A stretch of DNA of 7,442 nt from Pseudomonadota bacterium (lineage in GTDB: Bacteria; Pseudomonadota; Gammaproteobacteria; UBA5335): NCBI GenBank assembly GCA_002862965.1, contig PKCW01000312.1:1-7442 (forward strand), in the 5' to 3' direction. Shown in pieces: positions 1 through 6,074 of this stretch; within the stretch, counting starts at the first letter, position 1, and each line of letters starts with the position of its first letter. The notes under the pieces are model-generated. The model was given only the letters and a program-made list of their open reading frames with translations, was not told where the DNA came from and searched no databases. Position numbers and translations under genes: made by a program.

Positions 1-462
1 TTCGCGCGCCACGATGGGGTCGTCGCTCGTGTAGACCATCACCTCGAAGCCGTCGCGAATCAGGATCTCGGCGGCTTTGAGCGTGGCGCGCACATCGGGA
101 TAGAGCGTTTTTTCATCGCCCAGCACCTCCAGCTTCACCAGCCGGTGACCGCCCAGCAGCTCGCGCGCCAGCCGGCAGGTGCGCACTGCGCTGTCGGCGT
201 CGAAGCAGCCCGCCGTGTTGGGCAGCAGGGTGTAGCGCTCCGGCGGGATCGCCTCGAGCAGATTGGGCGCCTTGGGGTCCTGACCGAGGTTCACGCGCCG
301 CACGGCCAGCGTGACGATTTCGGCGCCGCTCGCCGCCACCGCCTGCGCGGTTTCGGCCAGATCGCGATACTTGCCGGTGCCCACCAGGAGGCGCGAGCGG
401 TAGGTGCGGCCCGCCAGTGTCAGCGGCCGGTCCACGGGTGGGGTGAGGTCGGTCGTGGTCAT
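1..462 (-). CDS. thiG: Thiazole synthase ThiG, N-terminal 154 residues (C-terminus beyond window)
   Basis: ThiG condenses 1-deoxy-D-xylulose 5-phosphate, dehydroglycine and sulfur from ThiS thiocarboxylate into the thiazole phosphate of thiamine, in the cytoplasm. The minus-strand frame from ATG 460-462 stays open to base 1 and reads [18 protein letters not shown] at the start. Family signatures visible are [10 protein letters not shown] (residues 23-32), [13 protein letters not shown] (46-58), LLPNTAGC (79-86), LVKLEVLGD (108-116) with the expected Schiff-base lysine K110, and YTSDDPI (144-150). A full protein is about 260 residues, so roughly 105 residues lie left of the window. The start is supported by GGAG a few bases upstream. 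It follows thiS by 17 bp on the same strand, so the two are surely co-transcribed, with coupled supply of sulfur carrier and synthase. Nothing looks damaged in the visible part. This is chromosomal DNA flanking the element. Confidence 0.95.
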   Translation of the reverse strand, partial: MTTTDLTPPVDRPLTLAGRTYRSRLLVGTGKYRDLAETAQAVAASGAEIVTLAVRRVNLGQDPKAPNLLEAIPPERYTLLPNTAGCFDADSAVRTCRLARELLGGHRLVKLEVLGDEKTLYPDVRATLKAAEILIRDGFEVMVYTSDDPIVARE

Positions 463-479
463 ATGGGCTTCTCCGTCGG

Positions 480-698
480 TCATGTCGCGCCGCCGCCGAT
501 GGCATGCACCACCTCGAGCCGGTCGCCGGCCGCCAGGCGGATGCTGGCGTAGCCGCTGCGCGGAACGATCTCGCCGTTGTGCTCCACGGCAATGCGCCGC
601 TCGAGCAGGCCCTCGCGCATCAGCAGATCGGCCAGCGTCAGGCCTGGCGCGAGCGCCGTCGGCACGCCGTTGAGTTCGATCGAAATCGTGTCGGTCAT
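480..698 (-). CDS. thiS: Sulfur carrier protein ThiS
   Basis: A small ubiquitin-fold protein that carries sulfur as a C-terminal thiocarboxylate to ThiG after adenylation by ThiF. From ATG 696-698 it is 72 residues, close to the usual 65-70. The sequence has the ThiS pattern: a short beta strand (ISIELNG), a leader to [22 protein letters not shown] (37-47), [13 protein letters not shown] (58-70). An in-frame ATG five codons upstream (713) would give 77 residues; I prefer the inner start because the family begins just before the first strand, although neither start has a strong Shine-Dalgarno. Oddity: the protein does not end at Gly-Gly but continues with Ala-Thr before TGA (480-482), so the reactive glycine would need exposure by trimming or this tail must be tolerated. 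No TPP riboswitch is visible upstream. Confidence 0.93.
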   Translation of the reverse strand: MTDTISIELNGVPTALAPGLTLADLLMREGLLERRIAVEHNGEIVPRSGYASIRLAAGDRLEVVHAIGGGAT

Positions 699-787
699 TG
701 CAAGGCCCCGCATCGCCAGCCAAAAGCGGAACCGGCGATTTTACCGCAAGATCCGCCCGCTATTGCCGCGTTTGGGCCGCCGCCTGC

Positions 788-816
788 TTTACATCAAGGC
801 CGAAACGCCCGAAAAT
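788..816 (+). promoter_or_regulatory. Probable sigma-70 promoter of the tRNA-Gly gene
   Basis: TTTACA (788-793) matches the -35 consensus at five of six bases. After a 17-bp spacer comes GAAAAT (811-816), matching -10 at four of six. The predicted start would fall about 4 bases before the tRNA 5' end at 827, sensible for a tRNA leader. This is inferred from sequence only. Confidence 0.5.
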
Positions 817-826
817 CGGCTGCCGT

Positions 827-900
827 GCGGGTGTAGTTCAATGGCAGAACCTCAGCTTCCCAAGCTGATGGCGTGGGTTCGATTCCCATCACCCGCTCCA
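827..900 (+). tRNA. tRNA-Gly(CCC) with encoded CCA
   Basis: Decodes GGG. The cloverleaf folds completely: acceptor stem GCGGGTG (827-833) with CACCCGC (890-896); D arm GTTC/GAAC; anticodon stem TCAGC (852-856) with GCTGA (864-868), loop TTCCCAA and anticodon CCC at 859-861; T arm GTGGG/CCCAT (one G-U pair) with loop TTCGATT; discriminator T897 and CCA at 898-900. It closely resembles E. coli tRNA-Gly(CCC). Its 3' end is the likely integration site of the adjoining element. The full sequence and base pairing are intact, so insertion has preserved the gene, as expected when the element carries an identical 3' segment. Confidence 0.97.
883..900 (+). other. Putative attachment site half at the tRNA-Gly 3' end
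   Basis: The last 18 bases of the tRNA, TTCCCATCACCCGCTCCA, mark the probable chromosomal/element junction. ICEclc-family elements recombine within the 3' end of tRNA-Gly and leave a short direct repeat at the far end. No second copy occurs in this window, so the exact core length is inferred from the family, not seen. Confidence 0.5.
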
Positions 901-1123
901 GTTCAGGTTCCATGGAGTTCCAAGGAGTTCCATAAACCACTATCAGCAAAGGCTTTTTCGCCGGATGAGCGTCCAGTGAAGGCCACCGGAATCCACCGAC
1001 AGATGGACTGATTTAGTCCATCCAGTAGTCCATCAAGGCGGTTGGGTTCGAGTCCGGATTGTTGGTAGGAACGAGCGGGCCATGGGATGACGATCTGACT
1101 CCTGACTCAGTTCAGGAGCAGAC
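901..1123. repeat. tRNA-integrase gap: attachment-proximal region with short direct and inverted repeats
   Basis: No convincing gene. Three TTCCA units at 10-bp steps (908-912, 918-922, 928-932) include the direct repeat GGAGTTCCA (914-922, 924-932). A perfect 8-bp inverted repeat GATGGACT/AGTCCATC spans 1002-1022 with a 5-base loop. TAGTCCATC is directly repeated at 1014-1022 and 1026-1034, a 12-bp step. Bases 1043-1055 copy the T-arm of the neighbouring tRNA at 12 of 13 positions. Clusters like this are expected for arm-type binding sites of a tyrosine recombinase or its directionality factor. No clear promoter for the integrase is evident. Confidence 0.55.
1099..1118 (+). promoter_or_regulatory. 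Hairpin enclosing the integrase ribosome binding site
   Basis: CTCCTGA (1099-1105) is perfectly complementary to TCAGGAG (1112-1118), loop CTCAGT. The AGGAG Shine-Dalgarno (1114-1118), five bases before ATG 1124, is wholly inside the 3' arm. In RNA this 7-bp stem would hide the ribosome binding site and reduce integrase translation unless melted. Confidence 0.6.
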
Positions 1124-3004
1124 ATGGCACTTTCTGATGTCGCCGTTCGGCAGGCCAAGGCCACCGGGACGGACTACACCCTCCCCGACTTCGACGGCCT
1201 GTCGCTGGCCGTCTCGGCCGCGGGCACGAAGACCTGGCACTTCCGCTATACCTGGCTCGGCCGGCAGAAGCGGATGTCCTTGGGGGTGTATCCCGAGATC
1301 AGCCTGCGCGAGGCACGCACCCGCCGCGACGAGGCGCGGGCGCTCGTCGCCAAGGACATCAACCCGCAGCGCCAGCGGACGAGGGACCGACAACTGGCGA
1401 CCCAGGCCGAGCAGAACACCTTCCAGGCGGTCTACGAAAAGTGGCTGAAGTTCCGGGAACAGGGTCGCCTCAAGAGGGGACGGCAAACCACGCTCGCCAC
1501 GCTTCCGCGCATCTTCGGCAACGACGTGCTCCCCACGCTGGGCAAGCGCTCGATCCACGTCATCACTCGCGCCGACCTGCTGGAAATCGTCGGTCGGATC
1601 GAGAAACGCGGTGCGCCCTCGGTGGCCGAGAAGGTGCGTACCTGGCTCAACCAGCTATTCCGCTACGCGCTGGTGGTCGTGCCCGGCCTGGAACGCAACC
1701 CGGCTTCCGACCTGGATGTGGTCGCCATGCCGCAGCCGCCCGTGCGCCACAACCCGTTCCTGCGCATGTCGGAGCTACCCGAGTTCCTGCAACTGCTGCG
1801 CAAGTACCCCGGCCGGCTGCAGACCCAGCTCGGCGTCCGCATGTTGTTTCTGACGGGCGTGCGCACGGGCGAGCTGCGGCTTGCGACGCCGGATCAGTTC
1901 CACCTCGATGACGGCCTGTGGATCATTCCGCCAGATGTGGTGAAGCAGCTCGAACTGAAGATGCAGAAGGAAAACCTGCGGACGGAGGACATCCCGCCGT
2001 ACATCGTGCCGCTGTCCCTGCAGGCGGTTGAAATCGTCCGGCACATGCTGGAGCGGTTCAAGCAGGGACAGAAGCACGTGTTCCCGGGGGCCAAGAGCCT
2101 GAAGCAGCGCATCAGCGAAAACACGCTCAATACGGCAGTGAAGCGGCTGGGTTACGACGGCCGGCTGACGGGCCACGGTATCCGCGCCACCCTTTCGACC
2201 ACGCTCAACGAGTTGGGCTATCCCGACAAGTGGATCGACGCGCAGCTCTCGCACGTCGACCCGAACCCGGTCCGCCGCACCTACAACCATGCCGAGTACG
2301 TCGAGCAGCGTCGGTGCATGATGCAGGACTGGGCCGATCGGCTGGACCTGTTGGAGCAGGGCCAGTTGGAAGCGGCCAGCAATCCTCTGGCCCTCCACTT
2401 GGAAGGACTGCCGATGGCTGGTGACGGATCGAACACGCAAGGATCGCCTGCGAGCACAACGGTGCAGACCTTGGTGCTGTCCAAGCCGCACGACGCGCCG
2501 CCGCAGGGAGCCATCCAAATGCAACGGCTGTCTGCGGTGCGCGCTCCCAAGACGGAACCGACCATCTCGAACGTCCAGCGCGAGCGGATGATCCTGCTCG
2601 ACATCCTGGAGTCGCCCCACAACCTGTCCGTCGCCGACTACGCCAAGCTCGCCGGCAAGTCGCGGCGCTGGATCACCTACGAAGTCACGGCGGGCAACTT
2701 GCTGTCGATCAGCCTGGGCAACCGGGGGCAGCGTGTGCCGGACTGGCAGCTCGACCCGCTCAAGCGTCGCCTGGTCCAGACCATCCTCAAGCAGACGGCT
2801 CGCGGCGTGGACCCCTGGGAGATCTACCACGCACTAACGCAGCCCTACGACGAATTCGGCGGCCAGTCGCCGATCGAGGCGGTGACGCTGGAGACGTTGG
2901 AAATGGCCGTACAGGTAGTGCGTCGCGCACTGCTCATCCAGCAGATCGACGGCCCCCTCCCTCGTCGGGAGGGTGGCACTACGCGATCGTCTGCGCTCGC
3001 TTGA
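1124..3004 (+). CDS. P4/IntB13-type tyrosine recombinase (integrase) with long C-terminal extension
   Basis: Site-specific recombinase that integrates and excises the element at tRNA-Gly. It has 626 residues; ordinary P4 integrases have about 400, while IntB13 of ICEclc is similarly long (about 650). Residues 1-85 form the DUF4102 arm-binding domain (LPDFDGLSLAVSAAGTKTW, MSLGVYPEISLREAR). A SAM-like core-binding domain covers about 98-200. The catalytic domain (about 212-405) retains R247 (TGVRTGEL), H351 and R354 (GHGIR), H377 (LSHVDP) and nucleophile Y387 (RRTYNH); candidate catalytic lysines are around 279-282. After a low-complexity linker (about 415-480), residues 487-606 form an extra region: an excisionase/MerR-like helix-turn-helix (about 502-540) and a segment resembling the DUF2384 Xre/MbcA/ParS tail (about 543-606). 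The start has AGGAG five bases upstream. Intact and probably active. Its last 26 bp overlap the convergent LysR-domain gene. Confidence 0.93.
   Translation: MALSDVAVRQAKATGTDYTLPDFDGLSLAVSAAGTKTWHFRYTWLGRQKRMSLGVYPEISLREARTRRDEARALVAKDINPQRQRTRDRQLATQAEQNTFQAVYEKWLKFREQGRLKRGRQTTLATLPRIFGNDVLPTLGKRSIHVITRADLLEIVGRIEKRGAPSVAEKVRTWLNQLFRYALVVVPGLERNPASDLDVVAMPQPPVRHNPFLRMSELPEFLQLLRKYPGRLQTQLGVRMLFLTGVRTGELRLATPDQFHLDDGLWIIPPDVVKQLELKMQKENLRTEDIPPYIVPLSLQAVEIVRHMLERFKQGQKHVFPGAKSLKQRISENTLNTAVKRLGYDGRLTGHGIRATLSTTLNELGYPDKWIDAQLSHVDPNPVRRTYNHAEYVEQRRCMMQDWADRLDLLEQGQLEAASNPLALHLEGLPMAGDGSNTQGSPASTTVQTLVLSKPHDAPPQGAIQMQRLSAVRAPKTEPTISNVQRERMILLDILESPHNLSVADYAKLAGKSRRWITYEVTAGNLLSISLGNRGQRVPDWQLDPLKRRLVQTILKQTARGVDPWEIYHALTQPYDEFGGQSPIEAVTLETLEMAVQVVRRALLIQQIDGPLPRREGGTTRSSALA
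2955..2973. other. GC-rich hairpin near the convergent gene ends
   Basis: CCCTCCC (2955-2961) pairs perfectly with GGGAGGG (2967-2973), loop TCGTC. It lies in the last codons of the integrase and just beyond the stop of the minus-strand LysR-domain gene (2979-2981). No T-run follows on either strand, so it is not a standard intrinsic terminator, but it could slow polymerase or stabilise 3' ends. Confidence 0.35.
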
Positions 3005-3575
3005 CGAAACGCTCGATGGCGGGCGAGTCGTTCCGCTCGGATCGGAACATGTGCGTTCCGATCCAGTAGGAGCCGTCCGCCAACGGTCGCATCACAACAC
3101 CCCAGCTCCGGGACTGTTCGATGCGTGAACGGGGGGCGATGCCCACCCCGTAGCCGGCCGACACCATCACGGTCATCAATTCATACGACGTGACCCCGTA
3201 AAGAACGGGCCACTCTTGACCGAACAGCACTTCGCAGGCCAGGGGGCAATACTGAAACAAGGGATAGGATAGGAGTGCCCCAAGGGGGATCGCGGCATAG
3301 CGGAGCAAGGGGGAGCGATCGGGCACCGCGACCGCCAACTCTTCACGCCAAAGCGGCGCGTCGTCGGCGGGTGTCGTCGTCGCCACCAACCCGATGTCGT
3401 AGCGGCCGTTCTTCACGCCCTCAATGAGGTCCGGCGACGACGTGACTTCCTCCATCGAGACAGGCGTCTCGGGCTCTTTCGCGCGATGTAGCGCGAGCAG
3501 TGCCGCTAACCGGGACGAGGGGACGCCGGACGATATGCCGAGCTTGAGCACCGAGGATGGGGGTGAGCCGCGCAT
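2979..3575 (-). CDS. Stand-alone LysR-type substrate-binding domain protein (no HTH)
   Basis: A 198-residue protein matching the periplasmic-binding-like effector domain of LysR regulators, without the N-terminal winged helix that binds DNA (normally about 90 residues). Features shared with the full-length LysR at 3993-4883 include MRGS at the domain start (compare FRGS there), AVAVPDRSPLL versus VVAVPARHPLL, LLSYPL versus LVSYPL, VTSYELMTVMVSAGYGVG versus VTSLEMMLTLVGAGYGVG, and VVMRPLA in both, so they are paralogs. ATG 3573-3575 is preceded by GAGGA with five bases of spacing, so it looks independently translated rather than a decayed remnant; no HTH is encoded upstream in any frame to 3668. 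It is divergent from the Xre gene and its 3' end overlaps the integrase. It may sense a ligand or form mixed oligomers with the full LysR; a truncated relic remains possible. Confidence 0.78.
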   Translation of the reverse strand: MRGSPPSSVLKLGISSGVPSSRLAALLALHRAKEPETPVSMEEVTSSPDLIEGVKNGRYDIGLVATTTPADDAPLWREELAVAVPDRSPLLRYAAIPLGALLSYPLFQYCPLACEVLFGQEWPVLYGVTSYELMTVMVSAGYGVGIAPRSRIEQSRSWGVVMRPLADGSYWIGTHMFRSERNDSPAIERFVKRAQTIA

Positions 3576-3624
3576 GGCTGTCCTCAGTTATGGCCGGGGA
3601 AACAAGGCTCGCAGCATAGCAAGA

Positions 3625-3636
3625 GTTAAATTTAAC
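3625..3636. promoter_or_regulatory. Perfect AT-rich palindrome GTTAAATTTAAC, candidate operator
   Basis: A perfect 12-bp palindrome sits in the 92-bp divergent gap between the LysR-domain gene and the Xre gene, the most AT-rich stretch nearby. It could be the operator of the Xre repressor. On the minus strand TATGCT (3615-3620) could be a -10 for the LysR-domain gene, but no good -35 fits; promoters are not resolved. Confidence 0.5.
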
Positions 3637-3673
3637 GTGGTTTAAGTCAGAGCAATATTCGACGCTTTTGCTG

Positions 3674-3973
3674 ATGCAGAAGCGTACTGTCCAACGAGGC
3701 CGACCGGCTGGCACGACCACTTATGAGCCTGAACCAGCATCGGCGTTCGGAAAGGCAGTGCGCGCTGCTCGACTGGAGCAAGGGATAGCGCAGGAGGAGC
3801 TTGCGTCCTTGGCTGAGATCGAGCGTTCCCACATGGGCAAGATCGAGCGGGGTGAGCACATGCCGACGCTTGCCCTGATCCTTAAGATCGCCATAGCGTT
3901 GAAGATCAGCGCCGCTGACCTGATGGTGGCTACGGAAAGCAATCTGCGCGCGGCTTCGAAGCTGAGAACGTAG
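3674..3973 (+). CDS. Xre-family HTH regulator with N-terminal AT-hook-like motif
   Basis: A 99-residue DNA-binding protein. Residues 24-80 form a Cro/CI-type helix-turn-helix: FGKAVRAARLEQGIAQEELASLAEI, then RSHMGKIERGEHMPTLALILKIAIAL, with the typical recognition region SHMGKIERG. Before it, residues 8-11 are RGRP followed by AGTTTYE, the core of an AT-hook that binds the minor groove of A/T tracts. I chose ATG 3674; a TTG two codons earlier (3668) is possible, and neither has a visible Shine-Dalgarno, so the mRNA may be nearly leaderless. It is divergent from the LysR-domain gene across an AT-rich palindrome, and convergent with the full LysR with a 19-bp gap. Likely represses its own promoter and the neighbouring gene. 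No toxin partner is adjacent, so an antitoxin role is not supported. Confidence 0.85.
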   Translation: MQKRTVQRGRPAGTTTYEPEPASAFGKAVRAARLEQGIAQEELASLAEIERSHMGKIERGEHMPTLALILKIAIALKISAADLMVATESNLRAASKLRT

Positions 3974-3992
3974 CGCCGTACCAGTGTCCTCC

Positions 3993-4883
3993 TCAGTAGT
4001 TCAGCTGGACAGGCAGCCGGGCGATGAGCCGTTCCAATGCAGCTGTAGGCTCGTCGCTGTCCAGCCTGAGTAGGTAGGTCGTCAGCATCGCCGAATCCAT
4101 CGCTAACGGCCGCATCACAACGTCGGGATGGCGGGAAAGTCCGATTCTGGGCGCGGTGGTGAAGCCAACGCCGTAGCCGGCCCCGACCAAGGTGAGCATC
4201 ATTTCCAGAGAAGTCACCCGCTCGACGACGTTGGGCTCTCGCTTCAGTGGTCGGAGCAATTGGGTCAACGCCCTGCAGTAGCCTTCGCAAATGTGCTGGT
4301 TGCATAGGATAAGCGGGTAACTGACCAACTCATCGAGCGGAACTTCCTTGTGGACCAAGAGGGGATGGCGCGCGGGAACGGCAACCACGAGCGGGTCGCG
4401 CCAGATCGGTTCGGCGACGATGCCGTCTCCGACTTCCGCCGTGTGTGCGAATCCGATCTTGAAGTCACCGGATCGCAGTCCGCGCAGTTGCTCCACCAGT
4501 GGCACTTCGGAGAGCCGTATCTCGATTTCTGGCTCCTCCTCGCGACAACGCGCCAGGAACGCCGACAGTCGCGGGTCCACAGCACCATCGGAGACCGCAA
4601 TACGCAGACTACCTCGAAAGCCTGCCGAAACAGCCTTGGCGTTCTCGCATGCCTGCTCCAGCATCGTGAATACCCTGCGGACGTCCTGCAGGAACACGGC
4701 CCCCGCCTGGGTTAGTTGGGTTCCTCGCCGGTCACGGGTGAACAGCAGGACGCCGAGCTCGTCTTCCAGTTCTTTGATGATGCGAGAAAGCGGTGACTGT
4801 TCGATGTGCAGACGGTCGGCCGCGCGCGTGAAATGCAGTTCTTCAGCCAGGACTATGAAGCAGCGCAGATGTCGAAGCTCCAT
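3993..4883 (-). CDS. LysR-type transcriptional regulator
   Basis: A full-length 296-residue LysR protein, the usual size. Residues 1-60 are the winged HTH (MELRHLRCFIVLAEELHFTRAADRLHIEQSPLSRIIKELEDELG, then LLFTRDRRGTQLTQAG), followed by a linker helix (about 62-88) and the effector-binding domain (about 92-290, starting FRGSLRIAVSDG, with GAGYGVGF and VVMRPLA). ATG 4881-4883 is preceded by AAGGAGAG at good spacing. The HTH resembles the CbnR/CatR/BenM subgroup, which usually senses aromatic intermediates, but no catabolic gene is in the window and the ligand is unknown. Its effector domain is paralogous to the HTH-less protein at 2979-3575. Upstream lies the 3' end of the copper cluster rather than a divergent target gene, which is atypical for LysR regulators, so its target may be elsewhere on the element or be its own promoter. 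Confidence 0.93.
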   Translation of the reverse strand: MELRHLRCFIVLAEELHFTRAADRLHIEQSPLSRIIKELEDELGVLLFTRDRRGTQLTQAGAVFLQDVRRVFTMLEQACENAKAVSAGFRGSLRIAVSDGAVDPRLSAFLARCREEEPEIEIRLSEVPLVEQLRGLRSGDFKIGFAHTAEVGDGIVAEPIWRDPLVVAVPARHPLLVHKEVPLDELVSYPLILCNQHICEGYCRALTQLLRPLKREPNVVERVTSLEMMLTLVGAGYGVGFTTAPRIGLSRHPDVVMRPLAMDSAMLTTYLLRLDSDEPTAALERLIARLPVQLNY

Positions 4884-5117
4884 AGATCACTCTCCTTGTG
4901 ATTCATGTGCTTCGACGCCAACGAAGATGGGACTGCAACCCATGGGGCCTGCTCCCCTTAGGTCAATGAGCCAACGCCAATGGCCGGGCTAGAAATCCAG
5001 TTGGCTTGATCTTCGATGGCACTCTTGGCAATGCGAAGCGAGGACCTTCCCGAGATGCTTTCGAACGCGCGGATCTTCATAGATCGGGGAAGCCCAATCT
5101 TTAGGGTCGGCATCGGG
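4884..5117. other. Gap between copD end and lysR start, small inverted repeats, no supported gene
   Basis: Two short inverted repeats lie side by side in the lysR leader: ATGGG/CCCAT (4927-4943, 7-base loop) and GGGG/CCCC (4944-4957). They may be lysR control sites or a weak copD terminator; no T-run is present. On the minus strand the copD frame continues after its TGA for 42 codons to TAG 4989-4991, including one CxxCH (HCQECH), but with no start codon. This junction is a plausible boundary between regulatory and cargo modules. Confidence 0.4.
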
Positions 5118-6062
5118 TCACCCATGTGGATTGAGGGTGCCGAGGATGGACACAGCGGCAATGATCAGAACAGCGAGTGTTGCCTCGATGGTTACGGTGA
5201 GGCGAAGTGTCTGCAGCGAGCGCGAACCACCGCCAGCGAGAACTTCACCTTCCAATCTGGGTACCACGCGCCAGCGATGAAGTGCGGCCAGTCCCAACAT
5301 GGCGGCGAACAACGCCAGCTTGACCAGCAGCAGCTTGCCATGAACGCTGTGGAACAAGGGCACCACGGACCAACCCGTGAGGTCGCCGTAGTGCAGGACG
5401 CCGGTGACCACAAGGATGCCGACGAAGACGGTGCCGGGACCTGAGAAGTCCTGCAGCGTCTGGTGGAGCACTTGCAGGGGGGCGCTCCTGGCGGATGCGC
5501 TGCGACGCGAGAGGATAATCAGGAAGGCCGCGATGGCGCCGATCCAGCCGCCAGCCGCAAGCAGGTGGGCGATGCCCGCGGCCAGTCGCAGCACGCCGGA
5601 CGCGCCTTCTCCCGCAGCCGCGTGACCGTTCCACGCCAGTGTGAGTAGCGCACATCCGGCAAGCGCGGCCACCAGAGGCGAGAAGAAGGAGCGCTCTTCG
5701 CGACGCGACTGCCAACCAAGAAAGGCTATCAGCACGACCAGCACTGCGGTCCGTGCCAGTGCGGCTCGGCCAGCGGCGGTCTCGAACAGGTACCAGCCAA
5801 GCGATGCGCGGTCGAGTTCGGTGACCGGCATCCCCATGATCTCCGTCGTCTTGAAGACGACGTCGATACCGGTCAGCGCCACACCGAACACGGCGCTGAC
5901 CAGAAGTGCCCCGGAGAGCGCGGACCTAGTCAGGGGCAACCACGGGTCTCCGCCAGGCACCGATCGGCGCAGGCCATACCACGAGAACAGCGGAAGGCCG
6001 AACAGCAGCATGAGGTCCAGGTACTGGACGAACCGCAAGGCATAGGCGGGCACGCTCGACAA
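5118..6062 (-). CDS. copD: Copper resistance membrane protein CopD
   Basis: A 314-residue inner-membrane protein of the CopD family, thought to move copper across the membrane together with periplasmic CopC. About eight hydrophobic segments are visible, roughly at residues 10-30, 48-67, 102-117, 129-147, 157-184, 209-225, 243-262 and 287-308. Conserved-looking polar positions are WNGH (144-147), IAHLLAAGGWIGA (164-176), VTGVLHY (219-225) and HGKLLLVKLALF (241-252); the histidines are candidate copper ligands. Length is typical. No ATG is available at the expected N-terminus: the start is TTG at 6060-6062, with GAGG overlapping the copC stop about 10 bases upstream; GTG three codons later is the alternative. 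It follows copC by 12 bp in the same reading frame, so translation is probably coupled, and it is the last gene of the DUF411-copC-copD unit. Confidence 0.92.
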   Translation of the reverse strand: MSSVPAYALRFVQYLDLMLLFGLPLFSWYGLRRSVPGGDPWLPLTRSALSGALLVSAVFGVALTGIDVVFKTTEIMGMPVTELDRASLGWYLFETAAGRAALARTAVLVVLIAFLGWQSRREERSFFSPLVAALAGCALLTLAWNGHAAAGEGASGVLRLAAGIAHLLAAGGWIGAIAAFLIILSRRSASARSAPLQVLHQTLQDFSGPGTVFVGILVVTGVLHYGDLTGWSVVPLFHSVHGKLLLVKLALFAAMLGLAALHRWRVVPRLEGEVLAGGGSRSLQTLRLTVTIEATLAVLIIAAVSILGTLNPHG

Positions 6063-6074
6063 GTCGGCGGTGCC

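Noticed and set aside
699..826. TPP riboswitch in the thiS leader
   Set aside because: The gap is 128 bp and shared with the tRNA promoter; the conserved thi-box elements were not found on the minus strand.
145..1011. Several plus-strand frames opposite thiG-thiS and over the tRNA
   Set aside because: Compositional shadows of thiG/thiS; one reads through the tRNA gene.
1775..2830. Long minus-strand open frame (351 residues) opposite the integrase
   Set aside because: It is Arg/Leu/Gln-rich with no domain pattern and lies entirely antisense to a well-supported integrase; such frames are common in GC-rich genes.
3668..3973. Toxin-antitoxin pair involving the Xre protein
   Set aside because: No small toxin gene is adjacent on the same strand, and the neighbours are LysR-type proteins.
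4958..5161. 67-residue minus-strand frame across the end of copD
   Set aside because: Begins inside copD in another frame, has no ribosome binding site and resembles no family I know.
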